A stretch of 8,981 nucleotides of DNA from an uncultured Burkholderiales bacterium (GCA_903926695.1 CAIYKK010000342.1:1-8981); one strand, 5' to 3'. Counted from the first letter of the stretch, positions 1 to 8,650 are shown. Notes: generated by a model from the sequence alone, not told the origin. Program-made: numbers and translations.

Positions 1-191
1 ATCAGCGAGCCGGTCAGCACCGGCATGGCCGTGAGCAGGCCGAACTCGGTAGCGTTGAGGCCGAGCATTTTCTTGATCGGGATGCCGATGACGCCGAACA
101 TCATCCAGACCATGAAGCAGACGGTAAAGGCCAGCGTGCTGACGATGAGCACGGACCAGGCGCGCCGTGAATTACTCAAGTCAGAGGCCAT
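1..191 (-). CDS. narK: NarK-type nitrate/nitrite MFS transporter, N-terminal part (runs off window)
   Basis: The first 63 codons of a gene on the minus strand are visible; the rest lies beyond the left edge. After a short polar start (MASDLSNSRRAW) comes a long hydrophobic segment, about residues 13-37, including the phrase TLAFTVCFMVWMMFGVIGIPIKK. This is followed by LGLNATEFGLLTAMPVLTGSL. This layout of first transmembrane helix, then 'GLN.T.FGLL.A.PVLTGSL', is characteristic of the nitrate/nitrite porter (NNP) family of the major facilitator superfamily, which imports nitrate or exchanges nitrate and nitrite at the inner membrane. The ATG at 189-191 is chosen because GGAG sits nine bases upstream (201-204, minus strand). 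The context fits: narX and narL lie upstream on the same strand, separated by an apparent island. Whether it is NarK1, NarK2 or a fused form cannot be told from this fragment. Confidence 0.85.
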   Translation of the reverse strand, partial: MASDLSNSRRAWSVLIVSTLAFTVCFMVWMMFGVIGIPIKKMLGLNATEFGLLTAMPVLTGSL

Positions 192-200
192 GTTTTTTTT

Positions 201-204
201 CTCC
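201..204 (-). promoter_or_regulatory. Ribosome binding site of narK
   Basis: GGAG on the minus strand, followed by nine bases (eight A and one C) before the ATG at 189-191. The spacing is good and supports that start. No convincing sigma-70 promoter, NarL heptamer cluster or FNR box was recognised in the 192-328 leader. Confidence 0.6.
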
Positions 205-280
205 AGGAAACATGGTGTGACTGTCGGGTTTTTCTAGGGCTTTGCCTATCCGCCGTTGGAACGTGGCAAAGCGCTGAAAG

Positions 281-344
281 GAACTAGGCGGGGGCCGCCC
301 GCGTAGTTCTAAAGAACTATGGGCCGCCCTAGCGCCGGGCGGCC
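281..344 (-). repeat. Repeat and hairpin cluster between the restriction gene and narK
   Basis: The octamer GGCCGCCC occurs at 293-300 and 322-329, each preceded at a short distance by GAACTA (281-286 and 314-319). Its reverse complement GGGCGGCC lies at 337-344, inside the end of the restriction-modification gene. It can pair with the 322-329 copy to form an 8-bp GC-only stem with a 7-base loop that contains the stop codon, or alternatively with the 293-300 copy. Between them TAGTTC (304-309) and GAACTA (314-319) form a small second hairpin. The first stem could act as a transcription terminator or an mRNA 3'-end stabiliser for the restriction gene. No T-run follows it, so a classical intrinsic terminator is not supported. 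Confidence 0.5.
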
Positions 345-3300
345 TTCATGGCGGCCACCAGCGCCACCGTTTCCACGCTCACGGTGGTGACGCGCTGGAG
401 CAAATCAATCACTTTTTCCTTGTAATCGGCGAAGCGGTAGCTGTCGAACTTTTCGCGGATGGTCGGGTCTTTGGGCTTTTTTTCTTTGTATTGATCCAGC
501 ACCCAGTCGAGCGCGCTGCGGTTGCCGAGCTTATAAGTCCACGCTTCGGGCGGGATGCCGTGCAGAGTGGTTTCGCTGTCCAGCGCAATCGTGCCCGCTG
601 CCGGGTCGGCGCGCAGCATGGCTTTGGGCGGCAGACCGGCGGCGCGGGCTTTGGCGTCGGGCTGGTCGGTGCGGGCGAGGGCGAACGGCGCGGCGGTTTC
701 GTAGCCGATATGCAGCGCCATCAGCGCCTCGCCCCAACCCGCCCATTGCCAGAAATCGGCAAGCAATGCGCCGTACAGCGGAATGCGCGGGAATTCGCGT
801 TTTAAATTTTGCGCGTACTTTTCGCGGTAAATCGGATCGTGCAGCACCGCGTAGCAGTAATGAAAAATCGCTTCTTTGGTGATTTTCCGGGCGGTTTTGC
901 CTTTGCCGGTTTCGGTGGCGTAATGGGTGGTGAATTTATCGAGTGCCCAATCGGTGATGTTATCGACGGTTGCATCCGGTGTATGAATCCAGCGAGGGAA
1001 GGACTGCGTTGCTCTCGATGCATATCCGGCATCAGGAATACATCCAACCGCATGTACGGCCAGCGGAATTTGTGGATGTCCGCAAAACATAATCAACTTA
1101 TTTATCAACCCTGCCGCTTTATCAAGCGGAAAAACCGAGTCTTTAGACCCAGCCTCATCCACATAGAGATCCGAGTCGTAAAAGCAAGTCGAATTGAACG
1201 GTCGGTAGACCGCGTTGACGATGCGACGGCCTTCAAACTGTTCACGTCTCCCCTGTACAAAACGTCGCTTCAAATTCCGCGACCATTTGATCGATTGGGA
1301 AAACTCAGTATTGAGGGGCTGTGCTTCATATTTTTCGACGAAATAGCTCACCTTCGCCTTAAGGGATTCGGGATCGTCTGCGTACAGCCACTCATCGCGA
1401 TTGGTCGAAACGCCAAGGGAATAGAGCTTAAATATCGCTTGCTCATCTTTGGATGACTTAGCGTTCTTCGTTGCACGGTCAGCTAGGGGCAACATTTCCT
1501 CAAACTCGTCACTCCCTGCCTGCAACCAGTTTCCCTGCTCATTTGGCCGCTGCTCATCAAAATCCAAGCGGCGCATTGGGTGGCTGGCTAAAAACGCCAG
1601 TTTTTCCTCAGCGGTTTCCAGCTCCGGGCGGCGCAGATAATGCACGCGGGCCGGGCGCGGCGTGTCTTTGGCATGGCCGACGCGCTTGACCATAAAACTG
1701 ATCGCCACGCCGGTTTGAATCCCAAACACATTGTGCTTGGTGCCGCTGAGTTTCGGATTGGCGCGCACGTCGCCGCCCAAATCCACCACATAAATATCGG
1801 CAAACTCCTGCGCCACCGTTTTGCGAAACCCGTCAAACGTGCGGCTTTCAATAAAACTGCGATTGGTCACAAACGCCAAAATTCCGTTCGCGTCCAGCCG
1901 GTCGCTGGCCCAGCGGAAAAACCGGGCATACATATCGTACAGCTTGGTTTTCTGCGCCGTACTTTCGGCAATATAGGTTTGCTTGATGCGGGCGTCGATG
2001 CTGGGATATTCGCGATTTTTGTTGTTATCGTTTTCATTCGCCTGATTCGCGTTGTAGGGCGGATTCCCAATCACCACGCTGATTTTCTTGCTGTTCTGGC
2101 GCTTGATGCGCGCCACGTTTTCCTCGCTGACGCTGCCAAATAAATCAGCGCTCACGCCTTTGGCGGCGGTGTGCAGACCCACGTTGTCCAGCGTATCGAC
2201 AAAACACAAACTTGGAAATTCTTCGTAGCGCCCGGTAATCGCCGCGTAAGTCGCTTCGATATTCAGATTCGCCACGTAATACGGCAGGATGGCGACTTCG
2301 TTGGCGTGCAGCTCGTGCGCGTATTTATGCGCCAGCTTTTTCGGCTGGCCGCGAAAATGCTCCAGCAACTCGCAAATAAACGTCCCCGTGCCCGTCGCCG
2401 GATCGAGAATATCCACGTCTTTGTCAATCAGGTTTTTACCAAAGTGCTTTTCACACAGCCAGTCGGCCCCGTCAATCATAAAACGCACAATCTCGCCCGG
2501 TGTATAAACCACGCCCAGCCGGTCGGCGGCTTTGGCGTTATAAACCTTGTAGAAATTTTCGTAAATGACTTTTAAAAACGTCTGCTTTTCGCTGTGGCTG
2601 GCAATTTGCGCGGCGGCGCTGCGAATCGCGGCGTAATACGATTCCAGCCCTTTCAAGGTTTGTTTTTTCAGCGCGCCGGTGAAAAAAGCGCTTTCCAGCG
2701 CATACAGCTCACGCGCCACATTGTTGTGCTGGTGAAAATCCGAGTCGTCAAATACTTTGGAGAAAATCTCCTCGGTCAAAATATGCTGAATCAGCATTTC
2801 GCGCACGTCCGCCTCGTTCAGCGCCGGGTTAATGGCTTCCTGCGCGTGGAGCAGAAATTTTTCTTCCGCCTGCCGGAAACTGGCGTTCGCGTCGTGGGCG
2901 GTTTCAATCATTTTGCGCAGCGCGTCCAGCACGGCGGGCAAATCGGTTTTAAATTGCTCCACGGCGGCGCGGAAACTGGCAATTTCTGGCCGCTCAAAGC
3001 TGAAAAAGAGTTTGAGCAGTTTCGCCAGCGCGTCGGTGTCGGCCCGGTCTTCTGAAATTTTGCAGCGCAGCACTTCCTGGCGGTTTTGCCACAATACAGC
3101 CACCGCGTCGTCGCTGAAAATGATGTTGTCTTGCGGATAGCCTTTGCGAAATTTTTTAGCAACTTCGGCATTTAAATCATCGTCGGCATCTTTGGCTTCC
3201 CAATAACCCAGCGGCATGCGTAATTCGTGCAGCAGCGCACCATCGACGGCAATATTAGTTTTAAACGCAGTTTTGAGCGGATATTCGGCCAGAAAAGTCA

Positions 3301-3433
3301 GCCCTTGCGGCTTGCCCCAGGCTTTGAGTAAATCTTTAAATGCTTCGCGGATAATCGTTTCGCGCTGGCTGCCGCTGACTTTTTTAATAACATCGAGCTG
3401 GTTGAGATAATCGTTAATCAGTAGCTGGCTCAT
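329..3433 (-). CDS. Single-chain type ISP/IIG-like restriction-modification enzyme (N6-adenine DNA methyltransferase with N-terminal nuclease motif)
   Basis: A 1034-residue protein. The N-terminal region carries a PD-(D/E)XK-like nuclease signature: D64 in AVDGALLHE followed by E79-A-K81 in GYWEAKD. A helical linker follows. The gamma-class adenine methyltransferase core then shows GVVYTPGEIVRFMI (307-320), the SAM-binding motif I DPATGTGTF (344-352) and the catalytic motif IV NPPY (457-460). The C-terminal part, with YRPFNSTCFYDSD (743-755) and an end like IDLLQRVTTVSVETV, resembles the target-recognition domain of type ISP enzymes. The roughly 1500-residue type ISP enzymes also carry a translocating helicase; no helicase motifs are visible here, so the layout is closer to a type IIG enzyme. 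It should methylate and cut foreign DNA alone. AAGGA sits seven bases before the ATG. The base composition looks less GC-rich than narXL, in keeping with transfer. An orphan methylase role cannot be excluded. Confidence 0.82.
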   Translation of the reverse strand: MSQLLINDYLNQLDVIKKVSGSQRETIIREAFKDLLKAWGKPQGLTFLAEYPLKTAFKTNIAVDGALLHELRMPLGYWEAKDADDDLNAEVAKKFRKGYPQDNIIFSDDAVAVLWQNRQEVLRCKISEDRADTDALAKLLKLFFSFERPEIASFRAAVEQFKTDLPAVLDALRKMIETAHDANASFRQAEEKFLLHAQEAINPALNEADVREMLIQHILTEEIFSKVFDDSDFHQHNNVARELYALESAFFTGALKKQTLKGLESYYAAIRSAAAQIASHSEKQTFLKVIYENFYKVYNAKAADRLGVVYTPGEIVRFMIDGADWLCEKHFGKNLIDKDVDILDPATGTGTFICELLEHFRGQPKKLAHKYAHELHANEVAILPYYVANLNIEATYAAITGRYEEFPSLCFVDTLDNVGLHTAAKGVSADLFGSVSEENVARIKRQNSKKISVVIGNPPYNANQANENDNNKNREYPSIDARIKQTYIAESTAQKTKLYDMYARFFRWASDRLDANGILAFVTNRSFIESRTFDGFRKTVAQEFADIYVVDLGGDVRANPKLSGTKHNVFGIQTGVAISFMVKRVGHAKDTPRPARVHYLRRPELETAEEKLAFLASHPMRRLDFDEQRPNEQGNWLQAGSDEFEEMLPLADRATKNAKSSKDEQAIFKLYSLGVSTNRDEWLYADDPESLKAKVSYFVEKYEAQPLNTEFSQSIKWSRNLKRRFVQGRREQFEGRRIVNAVYRPFNSTCFYDSDLYVDEAGSKDSVFPLDKAAGLINKLIMFCGHPQIPLAVHAVGCIPDAGYASRATQSFPRWIHTPDATVDNITDWALDKFTTHYATETGKGKTARKITKEAIFHYCYAVLHDPIYREKYAQNLKREFPRIPLYGALLADFWQWAGWGEALMALHIGYETAAPFALARTDQPDAKARAAGLPPKAMLRADPAAGTIALDSETTLHGIPPEAWTYKLGNRSALDWVLDQYKEKKPKDPTIREKFDSYRFADYKEKVIDLLQRVTTVSVETVALVAAMKAARR

Positions 3434-3469
3434 GGGTTTTCCTTTTTGTTTTATGATGCTTAATCCAGT

Positions 3470-3736
3470 TTAAACCGGCTCACACCCAGCCGCATAAACA
3501 GCGGCCTGAACCCGCGAAGTCAATTGCAGCTTGCGCAAAATATGCTGGACGTGAATTTTCACCGTGGTTTGGGCAATGTCGAGCTTGCGGGCAATCACCT
3601 TGTTGCTGTCGCCCTGGGCAATTAGCGCCAGCACTTCGCGCTCGCGGGCCGAGAGCAGGGCCACGCCTGAGTCGTCGCGGGCAGCCGGCGCGGCAGGTGC
3701 TTCGCCCGGCACCGGGGGCGCTGGCGAATCGCTGTT
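3470..3736 (-). pseudogene. Truncated second copy of the narL 3' end (LuxR-type DNA-binding domain only)
   Basis: An open stretch whose product closely matches the C-terminal third of the intact NarL encoded at 4483-5160: a Pro/Ala-rich linker, then [18 protein letters not shown] and the whole LuxR-type helix-turn-helix, ending [11 protein letters not shown] where NarL ends CELG. The receiver domain with its phospho-acceptor Asp is absent, and the reading frame opens only after a stop at 3743-3745, eight bases from the vapC end. A GTG at 3710-3712 could start an 80-residue peptide, but no convincing ribosome site precedes it. Within the domain the changes are conservative (Glu to Gln, Ser to Thr) and no frameshift or stop has appeared, so it is either a recent remnant or retained. 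It lies 36 bp upstream of the restriction-modification gene and may hold that gene's promoter. Confidence 0.85.
3479..3659. repeat. Direct repeat copy A (narL 3' end, island side)
   Basis: This 181-bp stretch matches 4492-4672 in the same orientation with seven mismatches by eye count (about 96% identity). Similarity falls sharply beyond 3659, in the part encoding the interdomain linker. The two copies are offset by 1013 bp and enclose the vapBC pair. Confidence 0.9.
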
Positions 3737-3746
3737 TATGATTCAT

Positions 3747-4169
3747 TCAAATCATCACCGGCTTCACCTTGACCCGTTTGGCGTTTTTGGCCAGCACCGC
3801 ATCCAGCGTCACTATTCCCTGCGCCTTGGCCTGCATGGCGCAGGCAAGGTGCAGGGCATCGCCCGCACGCAATCCGGCAGCCGCGTCCATGGTCAGCAGG
3901 GCCGCCTTGTGGAACGTCATGACTTCCACCGGCAGCAACTGCAGGTCATTGGCGCACACGCGCTCGAACTGCATCCAGGCGGTTTGCGCCTGTTCCTGCG
4001 TCAGTTGCCCGGTGCGCTGCTTGAGCCCCATGGCGCTGGCGAACTCGGTCACGCACCAAGCGGCAGAGGCCAATTCCTCGGTACAGCCGGCGTACCACTT
4101 GAGCACATCGGCGCTCTTGCCCTCGTGGGTGCATAGCGCCACCAGCACGCTCGTATCCACGTACAGCAT
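3747..4169 (-). CDS. vapC: VapC-type PIN-domain ribonuclease toxin
   Basis: A 140-residue protein with the PIN-domain plan of a VapC toxin. Four acidic residues expected to hold the catalytic Mg2+ or Mn2+ are in place: D5 in LYVDTSVLV, E42 in VTEFASA, D104 in LRAGDALHLA and D123 in VTLDAVL. Such toxins cut tRNA or other RNA and stop growth when the labile antitoxin is lost. The start is the ATG at 4167-4169, which shares one base with the antitoxin stop codon (TGATG), so the two are almost certainly translationally coupled; a longer open frame reaching 4271 overlaps the antitoxin and is not used. The gene ends only about ten bases before the truncated narL copy. The RNA target cannot be predicted from the sequence. 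Confidence 0.88.
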   Translation of the reverse strand: MLYVDTSVLVALCTHEGKSADVLKWYAGCTEELASAAWCVTEFASAMGLKQRTGQLTQEQAQTAWMQFERVCANDLQLLPVEVMTFHKAALLTMDAAAGLRAGDALHLACAMQAKAQGIVTLDAVLAKNAKRVKVKPVMI

Positions 4170-4417
4170 CAGTACCGCGCCTCTTGGCGCAACTGCTCCA
4201 TGACCGACGCGCCCATAGGCAGCGCCTGGGTGTGGCGGGCCAGTTCCTGCGCAAAGGCTTTGCGGCTCCACGGCGCCGGGCGCAGGTTCAGCGCGCCATC
4301 AGCGCCCAGATGGGCTTGGAGCTGGTCGCCTTTCTTGACGCCAATCTGGCGCACATAGTCGGCAGGGATGCGTACAGCCAGGCTGTTTCCCCATTGGGCA
4401 ATTTGCAGGTTCATCAT
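4169..4417 (-). CDS. vapB: VapB-type antitoxin with AbrB/MazE-like DNA-binding domain
   Basis: An 82-residue protein beginning MMNLQIAQWGNSLAVRIP. The phrase 'QWGNSLAVRIPADYVRQIGVKKGDQL' is the swapped-hairpin AbrB/MazE DNA-binding fold in its antitoxin form, about residues 3-45. The C-terminal half (RKAFAQELARHTQAL and MEQLRQEARY) is the segment expected to wrap around the VapC active site. The start is set at 4415-4417, though the adjacent ATG at 4412-4414 is equally possible; neither has a strong ribosome site. An open frame extending up to 4486 lacks family-like sequence and would cross the promoter. It overlaps vapC by one base and stands directly upstream, the usual antitoxin-first order. 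The VapB-VapC complex normally represses its own promoter, which agrees with the inverted repeat just upstream. Confidence 0.85.
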   Translation of the reverse strand: MMNLQIAQWGNSLAVRIPADYVRQIGVKKGDQLQAHLGADGALNLRPAPWSRKAFAQELARHTQALPMGASVMEQLRQEARY

Positions 4418-4424
4418 GGTGAGT

Positions 4425-4478
4425 TGTAGATATACGTTGAGGTATCTACATTCTAGGCGTTTATGACACGGCGCGCAA
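4425..4478 (-). promoter_or_regulatory. vapBC promoter with overlapping inverted-repeat operator
   Basis: On the minus strand a TTGCGC (-35, 4473-4478) is followed after 17 bases by TAGAAT (-10, 4450-4455). Directly downstream an imperfect inverted repeat, TGTAGATAC / GTATATCTACA (4442-4450 and 4425-4435, six-base spacer), covers the expected transcription start and lies eight bases from the vapB start codon. This is where a VapBC complex would bind to repress itself. The boxes are read by eye; only the inverted repeat is unambiguous. Confidence 0.6.
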
Positions 4479-4482
4479 TCGC

Positions 4483-5160
4483 TCAACCCAACTCACACCC
4501 AGCCGCATAAACCGCCGCCTGCACCCGCGAACTCAATTGCAGCTTGCGCAAAATATGCTGGACGTGAATTTTCACCGTGGTTTCGGCAATGTCGAGCTTG
4601 CGGGCAATGACCTTGTTGCTGTCGCCCTGGGCAATCAGCGCCAGCACTTCGCGCTCGCGGGCCGAGAGCAGGCTCAACCCCGAGGTGTCGCGGGCGGGCG
4701 TCGGCGCATCGGCGGGGGCGGCGGCTTGCGGCCCCTTGGCCCGGAAGGCGGTTATTAACTTGGTCATCATTTCCGGGCTGACCACCGATTCGCCCGCCAG
4801 CACCTGAAGGATGTAGCCCGCCAAATGGTCCAGCTCAACGGTTTTGAGCAGGTAACCGTCGGCCCCGGCTTGCAGCGCGGCGGCCAGATCGTTTTCGTTT
4901 TCGCTCATGGTCAGCATCAAAATGCGCATCTCCGGCGCCAGCGCCTTGAGCGAGGCGATGCCGTCCACGCCCAGCACGCCGGGCAGGTGGTTGTCCAGCA
5001 GCACCAAGTCGGGCGCACTGCGCTCGACACAACGCAGCGCCTCGCCGATGTCTCCGGCCTGGCCGCTGACCTCGAAGCGCTCGTCCAGCGACAGCAGGGC
5101 AATCAAGCCCCGGCGGAACAGGTTGTGGTCGTCCACCACCAGCAGTTGAATTGGCGTCAT
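4483..5160 (-). CDS. narL: Nitrate/nitrite response regulator NarL (NarL/FixJ family)
   Basis: A 225-residue response regulator. The receiver domain (about 1-125) has the acidic pair D10-D11, phospho-acceptor D56 in LVLLDNHLPG, T84 in ILMLTMSE and K106 in GYLLKTVE. An Ala/Pro-rich linker (about 142-160) leads to the LuxR-type helix-turn-helix (about 162-225), [22 protein letters not shown] and following. When phosphorylated by its kinase it should bind promoters of nitrate-respiration genes. narX lies immediately upstream with an 11-bp gap, so the two form one operon and one pair. Assignment to NarL rather than another FixJ-type regulator rests mainly on the partner's NarX features and the narK gene downstream. 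The 3' end is duplicated at 3470-3736, and the vapBC promoter starts within a few bases of the stop codon. Confidence 0.88.
   Translation of the reverse strand: MTPIQLLVVDDHNLFRRGLIALLSLDERFEVSGQAGDIGEALRCVERSAPDLVLLDNHLPGVLGVDGIASLKALAPEMRILMLTMSENENDLAAALQAGADGYLLKTVELDHLAGYILQVLAGESVVSPEMMTKLITAFRAKGPQAAAPADAPTPARDTSGLSLLSAREREVLALIAQGDSNKVIARKLDIAETTVKIHVQHILRKLQLSSRVQAAVYAAGCELG
4492..4672. repeat. Direct repeat copy B (3' end of intact narL)
   Basis: Partner of the repeat at 3479-3659. Of the seven differences, five are silent in the NarL frame and two give conservative changes (Ser/Thr and Glu/Gln). Recombination between the copies would remove vapBC and leave one intact narL with a hybrid end. 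Confidence 0.9.
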
Positions 5161-5171
5161 GGTTTTTTCTT

Positions 5172-7109
5172 TCAGGGGCCGCGCATCAGGGCGGCGAGGG
5201 CTGGGTGATCGGGGCCGGAGCTGGCGCTGGCTGTGCCGCCCCGCGTCGCCGGGTGCGTGGGCAGCGTCAGCGTGGTGGTCGTGCCCTGGCCCGCTTCGGA
5301 CACAACGCTCACTTCGGCACCGATGCCGCTGGCGCGCTCGTGCATGATTTTCATGCCGACATGCGAGGGGCCGCGGCCCTGGCTGGCGTCAAAACCGACG
5401 CCATTGTCGCGCACGCTAAAGCGCCAGCGTTCGCCTTTGACGACTTCCAGATCGACCCGGCTGGCCCCGGCGTGCTTGCGCACATTCGACAGCGCTTCCT
5501 GCAGCACATGCAGCACCTGCACCTGCACATCGGCGGGCAGCGGCAGGCCGTCGCCGTGAATCGTCAAATGGGCTTGCAGGCCGGTTTGGTGGCGGAATTT
5601 CTGCAGCGTTTCCTGCAGCGCCTGTTCAATGTCGTCGGTATTCGTGCGGGTGCGGAAATGCACCAGCAGCTCGCGCACGTCGCTGATGCTTTCGCGCAGG
5701 CCGGTGTCCAGCTCGTCCAGCGCCTGGTTCATCTGCGCGGCCTGGCCTTTTTGCGACGCACTGCGCAGCAGCTGGACCTGGATTTTCAAAAACACCAGCG
5801 ACTGCGCGATGGAGTCGTGCAGCTCGCGGGCCAGCAGGGCGCGTTCTTCGGCGACGGCGGCTTCGCGGGCCAGCGCGGCGGCGCGCAGGCTTTCGAGCGC
5901 GCTGGCCAAATGGCTGGCCAGCGCGTCCAGCAGCTCGGTTTCTTCGGCGCTCAACGCCACCGCGCTGCGGAAAAACAGGTTGAACTCGCCGAGCAGGCGG
6001 TGCTGGAGCCGGATCGGCACGCTGACCACGCTCTGATAACCGACCTTGGCGCAGTGGCGCAGCGGCATTTCTTCATGGTTCAGGATGGGAATGACGCGGG
6101 TACGCGACTCGGGTTTCAGATTGCCGCAGGCGCAGGCACCCGCCAGCAGGCTGCGTTCTTCTTCCAGCATTTCCTGCGGAAAGCAGTCGGAAGCCAGTAT
6201 CAAATAACGCTCGCTGGCGTCGTCAGACCAGCGCACCGCGCCCGCATCGGCCTTCATCAGGGTGCGCACGCGCTGGGCAAAACCACGCGCCAGCTCCTCG
6301 ATGCTGGCGGCCTGGGCCAGAAAGGCGCTGACTTCGTACAGCGCTTCAAGGCGCATGCGCTGGGCTTCAATGCGCCGGGTTTTGGCCTCGACCTGGGATT
6401 CCAGCCCTTCATAAAGCGAGGCCAGCGTCGCCGCCATGCGGTTGAAACCGGCGGCCACTTGGCCAAATTCGTCCTCGGTATCGACTTCAATGCGGGTCGT
6501 GAATTCGCCCGCCTCCACCTGACCCAAGCCCTCGCGCAGCCGCCCCAGCGGGCTGATCACATACAGGTAGCCGGTGTAGAGCATGATGACCGCGCCGCCG
6601 ACGGCCAGCGCCATCATGGCGAACTGGAACAGGTTGAGAATCGCCGTCAGCCGCGACAGGTGCTTTTCAATCGCCAGCACAAAGCGGTCAATCGCCTCGA
6701 CAAAATCGCCCGCCGCCTGCAGCGAAACTTCCACCGACGGGCCGGGTTCGGTCAGCCACTGCTGGCGCTGCTGGCCCCAGAGCGTTTCGACGACGGCGAA
6801 TTCTTTTCTGACCGACTCGTCCCACGGCACAAACAGGGGCCGCGACGGGTCGCCAGTGCGCAGCACGGCCAAACTGTCATCAAAGCGGCCCACCAGGCGC
6901 TGCAGCTCGGGCCGGTTCATGCCTTCATGCACGGCGCTGGTCAGGCGCCAGGTCTGCATGCGCATGCGCCCGGCTTCGTTGACCGCCGCCGCGCCGCCTT
7001 CGAGCTGCCAGGTCACCCACAGCGTCAGGCCGATGGAGGCCAGCGCCACGAGGAGCAGGCTGGCACCGATACGGATGAGTTTTTTGGAAAGCGAGGCGGT
7101 GTGCTGCAT
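5172..7109 (-). CDS. narX: Nitrate/nitrite sensor histidine kinase NarX
   Basis: A 645-residue membrane kinase. Transmembrane helix 1 spans about residues 14-34, followed directly by a P-box-like nitrate-sensing motif, AAVNEAGRMRMQTWRL (41-56). The periplasmic helical domain runs to about 155, helix 2 is about 160-185, and a HAMP linker covers about 186-235. A GAF-like central domain (about 255-405) carries Cys309, 326, 328 and 353. The HisKA_3 dimerisation domain has phospho-acceptor H431 in ARELHDSIAQSL. The ATPase domain shows the N-box around N542 (EALSNVRKHA), the G1 box DNGVGFD (568-574) and the HVGM loop near 583-586. Periplasmic nitrate or nitrite should trigger autophosphorylation and transfer to NarL, 11 bp downstream. 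The ATG at 7107-7109 gives the expected short cytoplasmic start; the ribosome site is weak. I found no convincing promoter or NarL/FNR box in 7110-7234. Confidence 0.92.
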   Translation of the reverse strand: MQHTASLSKKLIRIGASLLLVALASIGLTLWVTWQLEGGAAAVNEAGRMRMQTWRLTSAVHEGMNRPELQRLVGRFDDSLAVLRTGDPSRPLFVPWDESVRKEFAVVETLWGQQRQQWLTEPGPSVEVSLQAAGDFVEAIDRFVLAIEKHLSRLTAILNLFQFAMMALAVGGAVIMLYTGYLYVISPLGRLREGLGQVEAGEFTTRIEVDTEDEFGQVAAGFNRMAATLASLYEGLESQVEAKTRRIEAQRMRLEALYEVSAFLAQAASIEELARGFAQRVRTLMKADAGAVRWSDDASERYLILASDCFPQEMLEEERSLLAGACACGNLKPESRTRVIPILNHEEMPLRHCAKVGYQSVVSVPIRLQHRLLGEFNLFFRSAVALSAEETELLDALASHLASALESLRAAALAREAAVAEERALLARELHDSIAQSLVFLKIQVQLLRSASQKGQAAQMNQALDELDTGLRESISDVRELLVHFRTRTNTDDIEQALQETLQKFRHQTGLQAHLTIHGDGLPLPADVQVQVLHVLQEALSNVRKHAGASRVDLEVVKGERWRFSVRDNGVGFDASQGRGPSHVGMKIMHERASGIGAEVSVVSEAGQGTTTTLTLPTHPATRGGTASASSGPDHPALAALMRGP

Positions 7110-7234
7110 TCGGCTAGTTTATGGCCCGCTCAATCAGACTTCCTCATCTTGCGGCTCAAGCTGCGTGAAAGCGCAACTCAATTAGAAACAGTTCGCGCCC
7201 TTGAAAAATCAAACTATTTTTTTCGTCCCTCGCC

Positions 7235-8650
<1,416 letters not shown>

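Noticed and set aside
192..328. NarL heptamer or FNR sites controlling narK
   Set aside because: No pair of TACYNMT-like heptamers and no TTGAT-N4-ATCAA-like site was found; the promoter may lie elsewhere or be too divergent to see by eye.
1640..2575. Long plus-strand open frames opposite the restriction-modification gene
   Set aside because: They are antisense shadows of a gene with recognisable methyltransferase motifs, and show no domain pattern of their own.
4172..4271. Longer vapC start giving a 174-residue protein
   Set aside because: The additional 34 residues overlap the antitoxin gene and have no PIN-domain character; the ATG overlapping the antitoxin stop is the typical coupled start.
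7200..7225. TTGA-TTTT-TCAA inverted sequence upstream of narX as an FNR/Anr box
   Set aside because: The half-site spacing is four bases instead of the six between TTGA and TCAA in the FNR consensus, so it does not fit.
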